64,000 bases of DNA from an uncultured Eubacteriales bacterium (GCA_902767225.1 CACXGN010000001.1:62001-126000); one strand, 5' to 3'; counted from the first letter of the stretch, positions 32,032 to 40,171 are shown. Translations and numbers: made by a program. Notes: a model not told the origin generated them from the letters alone.

Positions 32032-33291
32032 ATGTTTATTGACAGAGCGAAAATTACAATAAAGGCAGGCGACGGCGGTAACGGGATAACGTCTTTTCTT
32101 CACTTTAAAGGGAAGGTCGGCGGCGGCCCCGACGGCGGAGACGGCGGCAAAGGCGGCGATATTATTTTCGTTGCGGACAGGCATGTTAGTAGTCTTGCCG
32201 ATTATTACTATAAGACCAAATTCGTTGCGGAAAGCGGTGCGCCCGGCGGTCCGAAACAATGTTTCGGAAAGGCGGGAAAGGACCTTATTTTAAAAGTTCC
32301 GTGCGGCACGGTGATAAGGGATAAAGAAACGGGCAATATCATTGCCGATATGTTTTCGGACGGGCAAAGAAGAGTTGTTTTAACGGGCGGCGACGGCGGA
32401 AAGGGAAACGCAAGGTTCACCAACGCCAGAAGACACGCTCCGCATTTTTCCCAAACGGGCGAAAAGACTACGTCGCGCCAAGTCCTTTTGGAACTTAAAA
32501 CCATTGCGGACGTGGGGCTTGTGGGATTCCCGAACGTAGGAAAGTCTACCATCTTATCAAGGATAACCAAGGCAAGACCGAAGATAGCGAACTATCACTT
32601 TACAACCCTTTCTCCTAACCTTGGCGTTTGCGAGTATTACGACAATCAGTTCACCGTTGCGGATATTCCGGGGCTTATCGAAGGGGCAAGCGAAGGTTTT
32701 GGGCTTGGCATCGAGTTCCTTCGCCACATCGAAAGAACGCGTATGCTTGTGCACGTCGTGGATATTTCGGGAATCGAAGGAAGAGATCCTTACGAAGACT
32801 ACCTTAAAATAAACGCCGAACTTAAAAAATACGGCAAAGAACTTGCAAAGGTAAAGCAAATCGTCGTTGCGAACAAGTGTGACGCTTATTCTGCGGAAGA
32901 AAAACTTAAAGAGTTCAAAAAGAAGGTGAAGGGGCGTAAGGTTATTCCTATAAGCGCGCTGACCGGCGACGGGCTTGACGAACTTAAAAAGGCGATATTC
33001 GAAACGCTTCAAACTCTTCCAGAACTTAAACCGCTCGAATACGAAGAGTTCAACTACGTTAAACCCGAAAGGCTTGATTACGAAATTTTGCGCGAAGGCG
33101 AAACTTTCGTGGTTACCGGAACTTTGGTCGAAGTTTTAAAAAGGAACGTCGTTATGGACGATATGAACTCGCTATCGTATCTTCAAAAGGTTTTAAAAGA
33201 TCGCGGAATAATAGACGAACTCAGAAAAATGGGCGCAAATGAAAAATCCACCGTTATTATCGGCGGAGAAGAATTCGAATTTGTAGATTAA
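32032..33291 (+). CDS. obg: GTPase Obg (CgtA)
   Basis: 419 residues. The N-terminal Obg fold is glycine-rich (KVGGGPDGGDGGKGGDIIFV near 36). The G domain has GFPNVGKSTILS near 163, DIPGLIEGAS near 210, and NKCD near 282. The C-terminal OCT domain (about 350-419) is present. Obg assists 50S maturation and stress control. It starts 3 bases after nth; a strong SD is AAAGGTAAC. Confidence 0.97.
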   Translation: MFIDRAKITIKAGDGGNGITSFLHFKGKVGGGPDGGDGGKGGDIIFVADRHVSSLADYYYKTKFVAESGAPGGPKQCFGKAGKDLILKVPCGTVIRDKETGNIIADMFSDGQRRVVLTGGDGGKGNARFTNARRHAPHFSQTGEKTTSRQVLLELKTIADVGLVGFPNVGKSTILSRITKARPKIANYHFTTLSPNLGVCEYYDNQFTVADIPGLIEGASEGFGLGIEFLRHIERTRMLVHVVDISGIEGRDPYEDYLKINAELKKYGKELAKVKQIVVANKCDAYSAEEKLKEFKKKVKGRKVIPISALTGDGLDELKKAIFETLQTLPELKPLEYEEFNYVKPERLDYEILREGETFVVTGTLVEVLKRNVVMDDMNSLSYLQKVLKDRGIIDELRKMGANEKSTVIIGGEEFEFVD

Positions 33292-33303
33292 AAGGAAAAA
33301 GAT

Positions 33304-33597
33304 ATGCTAAATTCAAAACAGAGAAGTAATCTCCGTTCGCTTGCCGCGAACGAAGAACCGATAACGCAAATAGGCAAAAACGGAGTGAACGACGCTTTGA
33401 TTGAAAGCCTTTCTTCCGCAATAGAAAAAAGGGAACTTATAAAAGTTACCGTGCTTGAAAACTCGGGGCTTAACGCAAAAGACGCGGGCTTTATTATAGC
33501 CGAAAAACTCGGCGCGGAGTTCGTTTGCGCGACGGGAAGGAAAATCGTTTTTTATAGGCGCAGCAAGTCGGACAAGGTTAAGCATATAGAGTTTTAA
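33304..33597 (+). CDS. yhbY: YhbY/CRM-family RNA-binding protein
   Basis: 97-residue CRM-domain protein that binds 50S precursors. MLNSKQRSNLRSLAANEEP and the GxxG loop IGKNGVND near 26 are standard, with KVTVLENSGLNAKDAG and GRKIVFYRR near the end. It follows obg by 12 bases with AAAGGAAA SD. Confidence 0.93.
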   Translation: MLNSKQRSNLRSLAANEEPITQIGKNGVNDALIESLSSAIEKRELIKVTVLENSGLNAKDAGFIIAEKLGAEFVCATGRKIVFYRRSKSDKVKHIEF

Positions 33598-34389
33598 TCA
33601 AAGGGTGGGTATTTCACTATCCTTTTCCCTTTGGCGGCGGAATAAAACCGCGATAAGGGACAGGGCGGAGAATAAGCAACCCATAGTCAGGTAATACACT
33701 TTATATCTGACTAAAAACGAAAGCCCGAAAAATGCGAGCCCGAAAAGCACGTATTTAACGGCTTTTTTTCCGTCTAATATTCTATCCAAAAACCCCGTTG
33801 TGGGTTTTTCTTTTTTAAGGGTTATAAAGTTTTTAGGAAGAGCGTCGGAATTTTTTAAAAACAGGTAAAGACTTTTTCCGTAAATTATGCGTATTTTTTC
33901 TCCGAACCTTTCGGAAAAGGATTTAACCCCGCTATCAACGTAACAAGAAAATATAACGGCGGTGCGATCCCCTGCGGTGTTAAACGCTTTAACCACGTCC
34001 GCTTTTTTAAGTCCGTCTACTTCCGTATAAATAAACACGTCTATATTCTTATCCGGAACGGAGATATAGCCGCGTTTTTTTTCAAAAGATAGATCAAGGT
34101 TAGAAAGCGCGGTGGTAAAAACTTCGGTCTGCCGCTTTTTATCGGAAACGGATAGGTGGGTAAGCGTTTCGTCCATAACCGCCTTTTCCGCCTTTTTAAG
34201 TTTTCTTCCCGCCGAATTTTTTACAATAAGTCTATAAACGGGCAACAAAACTATAACCGTAAGCGCCCCTGCGACTATAAAAGAATACGGGCGGGGTATA
34301 AAGTAGTTTAATATGACGAAAAAGATAATAAAACTTATAAAAGCGGTAAAAATAATATCGAGTATATCCGCAACTGAAAATTTTTTCAT
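33598..34389 (-). CDS. Unknown protein with TM pairs at both ends
   Basis: 263 residues, no family recognised. Two TM helices near the N-terminus (about 8-55), a cytoplasmic domain of about 120 residues, and two TM helices near 210-250. The central part, with VFIYTEVDGLKKADVVKAFN and YVDSGVKSFSERF, has a rhythm like the restriction-endonuclease-like (Mrr) fold, but I see no convincing active site. It converges on yhbY with no intervening base, and AAGGTGA precedes its start. Confidence 0.65.
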   Translation of the reverse strand: MKKFSVADILDIIFTAFISFIIFFVILNYFIPRPYSFIVAGALTVIVLLPVYRLIVKNSAGRKLKKAEKAVMDETLTHLSVSDKKRQTEVFTTALSNLDLSFEKKRGYISVPDKNIDVFIYTEVDGLKKADVVKAFNTAGDRTAVIFSCYVDSGVKSFSERFGEKIRIIYGKSLYLFLKNSDALPKNFITLKKEKPTTGFLDRILDGKKAVKYVLFGLAFFGLSFLVRYKVYYLTMGCLFSALSLIAVLFRRQREKDSEIPTL

Positions 34390-34443
34390 AATTTCACCTT
34401 GAAAAAGTATTGCCGAAATTAGGGCGTTTATTCTATAATAAGA

Positions 34444-34472
34444 TTGATTTTATAATTATTTTATGAGATAAT
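34444..34472 (+). promoter_or_regulatory. Promoter of the nadD-yqeK fusion gene
   Basis: TTGATT (34444-34449), 17-base spacer, GATAAT (34467-34472). The ATG begins 6 bases past the box. Confidence 0.6.
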
Positions 34473-34478
34473 AACCGT

Positions 34479-35612
34479 ATGGAAAAAATAGGTATTTTCG
34501 GCGGAACGTTCAATCCCGTTCACGCCGAACACGTGGAAGTTGCGATAGCGGCTATAAACGAACTGAATCTTGATAAACTTATAATTATGCCGACCTTTTC
34601 GTCTCCGCATAAAACTTTAATTCCTGCCTCGGCGGAAGATAGAATAAATATGCTGTCTATCGCCTTTTCGGGGATTGATAAGGCAGTTATTTCGGATTAC
34701 GAGATAAAAAAGCAAGGCACGAGTTTTACCTATCTTACCGTAGAGCATTATAAAGAGTTGTATCCTAACGCAAAACTTTTCTTTATCGTCGGGGGAGATA
34801 TGCTCACCGACTTTAAAACTTGGAAATTTCCCGAAAGGATACTTGCCGCGGCAACGCTTGCGGTTTTTGAAAGGGAAAATTTCAAAACCGATTTTGCCGC
34901 CGAGAAAAAATATTTTAAGCAAACTTTCGATAAAGATTTTATAAAACTTTCGTATATCGGTAAGAATTTTTCTTCGACTAAAATCCGCGTTTATTCTATG
35001 CTAAATTTGGACCTTGAAGGAATTTGTATTCCCGCCGTTTCAAATTATATCAAAGAACGCGGCGTTTACCGTGGGGATGAAAAGATAGATTTTCTTCTTT
35101 CGCACTTGACAAAAAAAAGACTTATCCACACGGCGGGGGTTGCCGTTACCGCCATTAAAAAAGCGAAAGAACTTAATCTTCCCGAAAGCAAGGTTTTAAC
35201 GGCGGCACTCTTTCACGATTGCGCTAAATACCTTTCGCCGGAAGATTATCCGGATTTTACTTTGCCGCAAAATGTTCCGCCGCCCGTCGTTCACGAATTT
35301 TTGGGCGCATACGTTGCCGAAAAGATAGTGGGGATATTCGATCCCGAAATTATAGACGCGATAAAATACCACACCACCGGAAAGGCGAATATGACTACTC
35401 TCGGTAAACTTATATTCGTCGCCGATATGATTGAAGAAAATCGGGACTACGACGGTGTGGATAAACTTCGCGCATATTTTGACGGGGATTTCGATAAGTG
35501 CTTTACCGAGTGCTTAAAGGAAGAAACCCTGCACCTTTTAAGAAAAAAAATGCCCGTTTATTTCGAAACGGTCAACGCATACGATTTTTACGTAAATAAT
35601 AATAAACAATAA
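34479..35612 (+). CDS. nadD: NadD-YqeK fusion: nicotinate-nucleotide adenylyltransferase plus HD phosphohydrolase
   Basis: 377 residues with two domains. Residues about 1-195 are NadD: GIFGGTFNPVHAEHVEVA at the start, FIVGGDMLTDFKTWK near 107, and NFSSTKIRVYSML near 168 complete the nucleotidyltransferase site; it makes NaAD. Residues about 205-370 are YqeK-type HD: KKRLIHTAGVAVTAI, ALFHDCAKYLS with the HD pair near 248, and KYHTTGKANMTTLGKLIFVADMI. YqeK homologues cleave Ap4A. The two are separate neighbours in B. subtilis, and are joined here. The mRNA is likely leaderless. rsfS follows by 11 bases. Confidence 0.93.
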   Translation: MEKIGIFGGTFNPVHAEHVEVAIAAINELNLDKLIIMPTFSSPHKTLIPASAEDRINMLSIAFSGIDKAVISDYEIKKQGTSFTYLTVEHYKELYPNAKLFFIVGGDMLTDFKTWKFPERILAAATLAVFERENFKTDFAAEKKYFKQTFDKDFIKLSYIGKNFSSTKIRVYSMLNLDLEGICIPAVSNYIKERGVYRGDEKIDFLLSHLTKKRLIHTAGVAVTAIKKAKELNLPESKVLTAALFHDCAKYLSPEDYPDFTLPQNVPPPVVHEFLGAYVAEKIVGIFDPEIIDAIKYHTTGKANMTTLGKLIFVADMIEENRDYDGVDKLRAYFDGDFDKCFTECLKEETLHLLRKKMPVYFETVNAYDFYVNNNKQ

Positions 35613-35623
35613 GGAACGATATT

Positions 35624-35965
35624 ATGGATTCTAAAACATTTGCCGAAAACATTTGCAAAATACTTAAAGACCACAAAGCCGAAGACGTAGTTATGATAGA
35701 CCTCGGCGGAAAAACCGAAGTTTGCGACTTTTACGTCGTTGCCGGCGGCAGGAGTATGACTCATACCCGCTCGCTTATAGAACACGTCGAAGAAGAAAAC
35801 GAAAAGATCGGCGTCGGCGCGATCCGCAGCGAAGGCATTAGAGAAGGGCGCTGGGCGGTTCTCGATTACGGCGACGTTATAGTTCATATCTTTAACGACG
35901 AGTCAAGATTATTTTACCATTTAGAATCCCTTTGGGACGACGGAAAGAACGTTACGAGATTTTAA
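35624..35965 (+). CDS. rsfS: Ribosomal silencing factor RsfS
   Basis: 113 residues, binds L14 to block subunit joining in starvation. VVMIDLGGKTEVCDFYVVAG near 26-45, then GVGAIRSEGIREGRWAVLDYG near 66 and VIVHIFNDESRLFYHLESLW near 86 are RsfS landmarks. AAGGAACG SD. It follows nadD-yqeK by 11 bases, the same order as in B. subtilis. Confidence 0.95.
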   Translation: MDSKTFAENICKILKDHKAEDVVMIDLGGKTEVCDFYVVAGGRSMTHTRSLIEHVEEENEKIGVGAIRSEGIREGRWAVLDYGDVIVHIFNDESRLFYHLESLWDDGKNVTRF

Positions 35966-36244
35966 TCAGGATATCTTTTTGACGTAAATTCTATCTACTT
36001 CGTCAGGATTTATTTCGATACTGCGAATAGGCTTTTCCGCTTTCTTTACGGGGCTTTTTTTGGGCGGAGCGGGCTTAAAGTCTTTTTCGGACGGAAGATA
36101 GCGGATCTTATCTACCATCTGTTTGATGTATAAAATTACCGCTTTCGCGCCGACCACGAGCAAAAGCGAGAGGACAAAAAGCAGAACCACGCATAAAAAT
36201 CCCCAAAAAACGGAAGAAGTTATATCGAACGAATTGCTGTTCAT
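35966..36244 (-). CDS. Small single-TM protein of unknown function
   Basis: 92 residues, no family recognised. One TM helix at about 11-36 is followed by a Lys/Pro-rich linker and a C-terminal motif IEINPDEVDRIYVKK. ATG at 36244 is my choice; a longer form begins at 36313 and no strong SD settles it. It converges directly on rsfS with zero bases between stops. Confidence 0.55.
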   Translation of the reverse strand: MNSNSFDITSSVFWGFLCVVLLFVLSLLLVVGAKAVILYIKQMVDKIRYLPSEKDFKPAPPKKSPVKKAEKPIRSIEINPDEVDRIYVKKIS

Positions 36245-36330
36245 AAAAGTAAAATAACATAGAAATTTATGAAAAACGAAAAGTAAATTGTTGCTTTTTC
36301 TCGTTTTTTGCAAATAATAAGAGGTATCTT

Positions 36331-37227
36331 ATGCTTTTTAAAAATAATAAAAAGAAAAATTCCGAAGAAGAAATAAAGGCTTTGCCGAATAATGAGTTAA
36401 CCTTAACAGAAGAGACTGCCGTAACCGAATTTGAACTTTCGGAAAAAGAGCAAAACCCTATCTCAAATGATAAATTTTCAGAACTTGCGACCCTTTTGGG
36501 GAAAAATTCGGACACGGTAAAAGACGAGTGCTACGTTTATCAAATAAGGAATTTTTTAAGCCGAGTCGGAAAGGTTATAGTCCGCTACGACGTTTCGGGC
36601 AAAGAATTTAGCAAGATAGAAGAGAACGCCGCGATATTAAATCTCGGCGAAATAGTTCTTGCACCCGCATATCTTTCGTCTTTAAAGCGCGAGATAAAAA
36701 CTTCCGAATATCCTAAAAACAGAATAAGGGCGATAATAGATTTCCCGTTCGGCGAATCTTCTTTTAAAAATAAGATCGTCGCCGTGAAAGAGTGTGTTAG
36801 ATCCGGGGTAAAGGGGTTTTACGTAACCATGCCCGTTTTATTGCTTGAAGACGCGAAGGGAAAAGAATTCAAAAAACAGGTCAAAAAACTCGGCAAACTT
36901 GCTAAAAGCGTGGATATAGCGATCTCCGCCCAAGAACTTACCGAAGAAAAGATAAAGTCGGTAGTAAAAGCGGTTGAAAAATCCAAAGTGGACGGCGTGA
37001 CGCTCGTTTTCGGAGACGCTTCCGAAAACGAAATAACCGAAAAGATCGCGTATATCAAAAAATACAAAAGGACCAAAACTCTCAAAATTTTGGGCAACGT
37101 GCTGTCCGAAAAAGGGCTTACCGCGCTGTTTAATTTGGGCGTAGACGGAGTTCTTACCCCGTATGCGGACGAAATAGGCAAAGACCTGTTTAAAGATTTT
37201 AATATAAAAACCGTCAATCTTCGCTGA
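36331..37227 (+). CDS. DeoC-like TIM-barrel protein, probable non-catalytic
   Basis: 298 residues. An acidic, disordered N-terminus of about 55 residues precedes a TIM barrel with the DeoC pattern: EIVLAPAYL near 109, IRAIIDFPFGES near 131, SGVKGFYVTMPVLLLED near 155 and LGVDGVLTPYADE near 272. In deoxyribose-phosphate aldolase the segment VKTSTGF carries the Schiff-base lysine. The corresponding stretch here seems to be LVFGDASENE, without that lysine. So I infer a degenerate relative with changed or lost activity. AAGAGG SD is present. Confidence 0.6.
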   Translation: MLFKNNKKKNSEEEIKALPNNELTLTEETAVTEFELSEKEQNPISNDKFSELATLLGKNSDTVKDECYVYQIRNFLSRVGKVIVRYDVSGKEFSKIEENAAILNLGEIVLAPAYLSSLKREIKTSEYPKNRIRAIIDFPFGESSFKNKIVAVKECVRSGVKGFYVTMPVLLLEDAKGKEFKKQVKKLGKLAKSVDIAISAQELTEEKIKSVVKAVEKSKVDGVTLVFGDASENEITEKIAYIKKYKRTKTLKILGNVLSEKGLTALFNLGVDGVLTPYADEIGKDLFKDFNIKTVNLR

Positions 37228-37232
37228 AACGC

Positions 37233-37261
37233 TTTACAAGGCGGGTAGGGGAGATTATAAT
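37233..37261 (+). promoter_or_regulatory. Promoter of the riboswitch-controlled ribU-tsaE gene
   Basis: TTTACA (37233-37238), 17-base spacer, TATAAT (37256-37261). Confidence 0.7.
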
Positions 37262-37271
37262 TTAAGTATAA

Positions 37272-37382
37272 ATCTTTGGGGCGGGGCGAAATTCCCCACC
37301 GGCAGTATAGTCTGCGAGCCGATTTTTCGGTTGACGGGGTGCGATTCCCCGACCGACGGTATAGTCCGGATGTGAAAAGATA
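37272..37382 (+). promoter_or_regulatory. FMN riboswitch (RFN element)
   Basis: ATCTTTGGGGCGGGGCGAAA begins a classical RFN element, followed by TTCCCCACCGGCAGTATAG and TCTGCGAGCC, then a central hairpin, GATTCCCCGACCGACGG and TATAGTCCGGATG-AAAAGAT at the end. It lies between the promoter and the fused ribU-tsaE gene. FMN binding should switch off riboflavin import, and also the downstream t6A genes. Confidence 0.95.
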
Positions 37383-37399
37383 AAATATTTTTGTTTTTA

Positions 37400-37426
37400 C
37401 GCCCCGATTTTTATGGGGTGTTTTTT
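37400..37426 (+). terminator. Expression-platform hairpin covering the SD
   Basis: CGCCCC (37400-37405) pairs with GGGGTG (37415-37420) and is followed by TTTTTT at 37421-37426, directly before ATG 37427. GGGGTG is also the only SD candidate, so one hairpin can end transcription or hide the ribosome site. Confidence 0.75.
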
Positions 37427-38422
37427 ATGACCAAAAAAACTTTTTCAACCAAAAATATCGCGGGGATCGCGATGTTCGCCGCACTATCTTACGCGGTTTC
37501 GTTTTTAGAGTTTCCTATATTTCCCGCGGCGGGTTTTTTAAAACTCGATTTTTCGTTCGTGTTTATTCTTCTCGGCGGTTTTATGTATGGCCCTATCGCG
37601 GGGGTGCTTATCTCCGGCGTTAAGGAAACGCTTAAACTTATGACATCGAGCACCGGCGGAGTGGGTGAACTTGCAAACTTTATCGTCTGCGTGGCTTTTA
37701 TCATAATACCGACCGTCGTATACCATTTCAAGAAGGGTATCGTAACAGTTTTAATCACGCTTTTGATCGGAATACTCGTTCAGACGGCGGTGGCGCTGAT
37801 GTGCAACCGCTATATAATGTTCCCGATGTATGAACTATTCTTTAAAATGCCGGCAGAAAAAGCGTTCGAGTTGCTTTGGTTGTATATTTTGCTTTTTAAC
37901 TTGCTCAAAGGCGTTATGATCAGCGTCATAGTGCTGCTGCTTTATAAGCGCATTTCTCACTTATTTAAGGCAATAAACTTGCAGTCTGAAAAAGCGGATG
38001 ATATAATAAGTATAGACGATAAAAGCGAAATAGTAACTTCTTCCGAAAAAGAGACTATCGCCGTGGCGAAAGAGTATGCAAAAACCCTTAATAAAGGAGA
38101 CGTTTTGCTCCTATCCGGCGATTTGGGCGCGGGGAAGACGCACTTCGTTAAAGGCTTGGTGCAAGGGCTTGGCATTAAAGACGAAGTTACAAGCCCCACT
38201 TACGCGTATCTTAATATTTACGGGAATTACGTCTATCATTACGATTGCTATCGGTTAAGTTCGGGGGAAGACGCGGTAATGCTAGGGCTTACCGACTACT
38301 TTGGAAAAGACAATATTTCGGTTATAGAGTGGGCTGAAAACATTAAAGACGTTCTGCCCGATAAGGTAAAGACCGTCCGTATCGAAAAATTAAGCGAAAA
38401 CGAGAGAAAAATTATTCTATGA
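37427..38422 (+). CDS. Fusion of riboflavin ECF transporter RibU and t6A ATPase TsaE
   Basis: 331 residues in one uninterrupted frame. Residues about 1-180 are an ECF S component of the RibU type: six hydrophobic helices, FAALSYAVSFLEFPIFP near 18 and GFLKLDFSFVFILLGG near 36. A 20-residue linker leads to TsaE (about 206-331): GDLGAGKT (231-238), VTSPTYAYLNIYG near 256, YHYDCYRL and ISVIEWAENI. TsaE is the P-loop ATPase of threonylcarbamoyl-A37 tRNA synthesis. A TTG at 37979 with AAGG upstream could start TsaE alone, so internal initiation is not excluded. tsaB overlaps by ATGA. Confidence 0.93.
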   Translation: MTKKTFSTKNIAGIAMFAALSYAVSFLEFPIFPAAGFLKLDFSFVFILLGGFMYGPIAGVLISGVKETLKLMTSSTGGVGELANFIVCVAFIIIPTVVYHFKKGIVTVLITLLIGILVQTAVALMCNRYIMFPMYELFFKMPAEKAFELLWLYILLFNLLKGVMISVIVLLLYKRISHLFKAINLQSEKADDIISIDDKSEIVTSSEKETIAVAKEYAKTLNKGDVLLLSGDLGAGKTHFVKGLVQGLGIKDEVTSPTYAYLNIYGNYVYHYDCYRLSSGEDAVMLGLTDYFGKDNISVIEWAENIKDVLPDKVKTVRIEKLSENERKIIL

Positions 38423-39030
38423 ATTATCTTGCGATTGACACGAGCAGTAAAAACTTAATAGTTATTTTATCCGTCGGCAAAAAAGATTATATCGCTTACG
38501 ATAGCGATTGCGGGGTAAAGCACTCCGAAACGCTTATGCCGACCGTTGAAAGATTGCTGCTTGAAGCGGGCTTATCTATCGGCGATATTGACTTTTTCGC
38601 ATGCACGGTGGGGGCAGGGTCTTTCACGGGTATAAGAATAGGCGTATCTACCGTAAAGGCGCTTGCTTTCGCAACGGGAAAACCCGCGCTTAAAGTAACT
38701 TCGTTCGACGTTATAGCGTATAATAAAACCAGTGGAAAAGTGCTTGCCGTTATAGACGCGGGGCACGGCGGATATTACGTTTCGGGATATTCCGACGGCA
38801 AAGTCGTTATCGAGCCTTCGTATATCGACAGAGAGCGTATTTTTGAACTTTCAAAAGAATATACCCTTTTATCTGCCGAAAAGTGCGACGGAATAGATTG
38901 TGAAATAGTCGATCCGGTAAACGGGTTAAAAACGGCGGTAAAAGAAAACGCCGACAAAGTAACTTTTGATCTTGACGAAATTTCGCCGCTATACGTAAGG
39001 CTAAGCCAAGCGGAAGAGGGAAGAAAGTGA
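38419..39030 (+). CDS. tsaB: t6A biosynthesis protein TsaB
   Basis: 203 residues, ASKHA-fold partner of TsaD in the t6A complex. YLAIDTSSKNLIVILS at the N-terminus, HSETLMPTVERLLLEAGL near 37 and GAGSFTGIRIGVSTVKALA near 67 are strong TsaB motifs. Overlaps the upstream gene by four bases (ATGA) and is overlapped by rimI. tsaD is not in this window. Confidence 0.95.
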   Translation: MNYLAIDTSSKNLIVILSVGKKDYIAYDSDCGVKHSETLMPTVERLLLEAGLSIGDIDFFACTVGAGSFTGIRIGVSTVKALAFATGKPALKVTSFDVIAYNKTSGKVLAVIDAGHGGYYVSGYSDGKVVIEPSYIDRERIFELSKEYTLLSAEKCDGIDCEIVDPVNGLKTAVKENADKVTFDLDEISPLYVRLSQAEEGRK

Positions 39031-39458
39031 GATTTGAATTCTTAACCGAAAAAGACGCCGAGAAGATCTTGCGGTTTGAAAAAAAATCGGACTATAAAGA
39101 CGGGTATTCGGAAAAAGTTTTGCGCGCTTCTCTTAACCGTGAAAACGGATATTATCTCGCTTTATCAGAAGATGACCTATCTGCGATTATTTCGTTCACC
39201 GTTTCGGAAGATTTTGCGGATATAGAAGAAGTGTTGGTTAGCCCTTCCGAGCGGAAAAAAGGTTACGCATTTTCGCTTATAAATAAAGCCGTGGAAATCA
39301 TTAAAGAAAAGGGCGCGAAAAAGATTTTTTTAGAAGTCAGAAGATCGAATCTTCCCGCGATAAATCTTTATATTAAAGCGGGATTTAGTAAAATTTCCGA
39401 AAGGAAGAAGTATTATCAAGACGGCGAAGACGCTTTAATCTTTATAAAGGAGATCTGA
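39027..39458 (+). CDS. rimI: RimI-type GNAT N-acetyltransferase
   Basis: 143 residues, GTG start overlapping the tsaB stop. Acetyl-CoA loop region: VLVSPSERKKGYAFSLINKA near 71-90, then IFLEVRRSNLPAINLYIKAG near 98-117, the RimI pattern. RimI acetylates S18 N-terminus, and is widely placed with tsaB/tsaE. GSER/KKGYA is a slight variant of RGxG. Ends in a TGATC overlap with the hydrolase. Confidence 0.9.
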   Translation: MRFEFLTEKDAEKILRFEKKSDYKDGYSEKVLRASLNRENGYYLALSEDDLSAIISFTVSEDFADIEEVLVSPSERKKGYAFSLINKAVEIIKEKGAKKIFLEVRRSNLPAINLYIKAGFSKISERKKYYQDGEDALIFIKEI

Positions 39459-40168
39459 TCATAAAAACTCAAAGCGGAGTTTTTACGAAAGAAAAAGAAA
39501 AACTTTTATTTCTGCACGGATATTTGGCAAACTCGGATACTTTTGCCTATCAGACTTCTTATTTTAAAAGGTATTTCGACGTGTATTGTCCGGACCTTAA
39601 AGGGTTCGGCAAAAACACGGGTATGGAATACCCATATTCGCTTGACGACTATATAAAAGAAGTCGAAGAATATAAATATAAGAACGGGCTTATTTCTCCA
39701 AACGTTATAGCCCACTCTTTCGGGGGAAGAATAGTAATTAAAAGCGCGGCTAAAAACCCGAACGCTTATAATAAGATCGTGCTGACGGGCGCGGCGGGGT
39801 TAAAACCCAAAAGAACTTTTAATTATTATCGCAAAAAGATTGCGTTTAGCCTTTTAAAAAAGTTTTTGCCGAAAGAAAAACTATCTCGGTTTTATTCAAA
39901 AGACTATCTTGCACTTGATAACGTGATGAAACAAAGTTTTTGTAAAATAGTCAACGAACATTTAGACGATTATATAGGCGATATAAAAAACCCAACGCTT
40001 ATTGTGTTCGGGAAAAACGATAGGGAAACGCCCCTTTATATGGCGAAAAAATTAAACGAAAAAATAAAAAACAGCAAGCTTATAATCATTGAAAACGCAG
40101 GGCATTTTTGCTTTATAGATAAGCCATTAAAATTCAACACGGAGGTAAGAGAGTTTTTGCTCTCGTGA
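39458..40168 (+). CDS. Alpha/beta hydrolase with probable non-AUG start
   Basis: About 236 residues. The fold needs LLFLHGYLANSDT, the oxyanion loop, which lies upstream of the first TTG (39524) in the same open frame. Ser is in AHSFGGR near 87, Asp in VFGKNDRE near 188, His in NAGHFCFID near 213. AAAGGAG at 39446-39452 points to a start at ATC 39458 (overlapping the rimI stop as TGATC, like the TGATG couplings nearby) or ATA 39461. Function may relate to the following cell-wall ligase genes. Confidence 0.8.
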   Translation: MIKTQSGVFTKEKEKLLFLHGYLANSDTFAYQTSYFKRYFDVYCPDLKGFGKNTGMEYPYSLDDYIKEVEEYKYKNGLISPNVIAHSFGGRIVIKSAAKNPNAYNKIVLTGAAGLKPKRTFNYYRKKIAFSLLKKFLPKEKLSRFYSKDYLALDNVMKQSFCKIVNEHLDDYIGDIKNPTLIVFGKNDRETPLYMAKKLNEKIKNSKLIIIENAGHFCFIDKPLKFNTEVREFLLS

Positions 40169-40171
40169 AGT

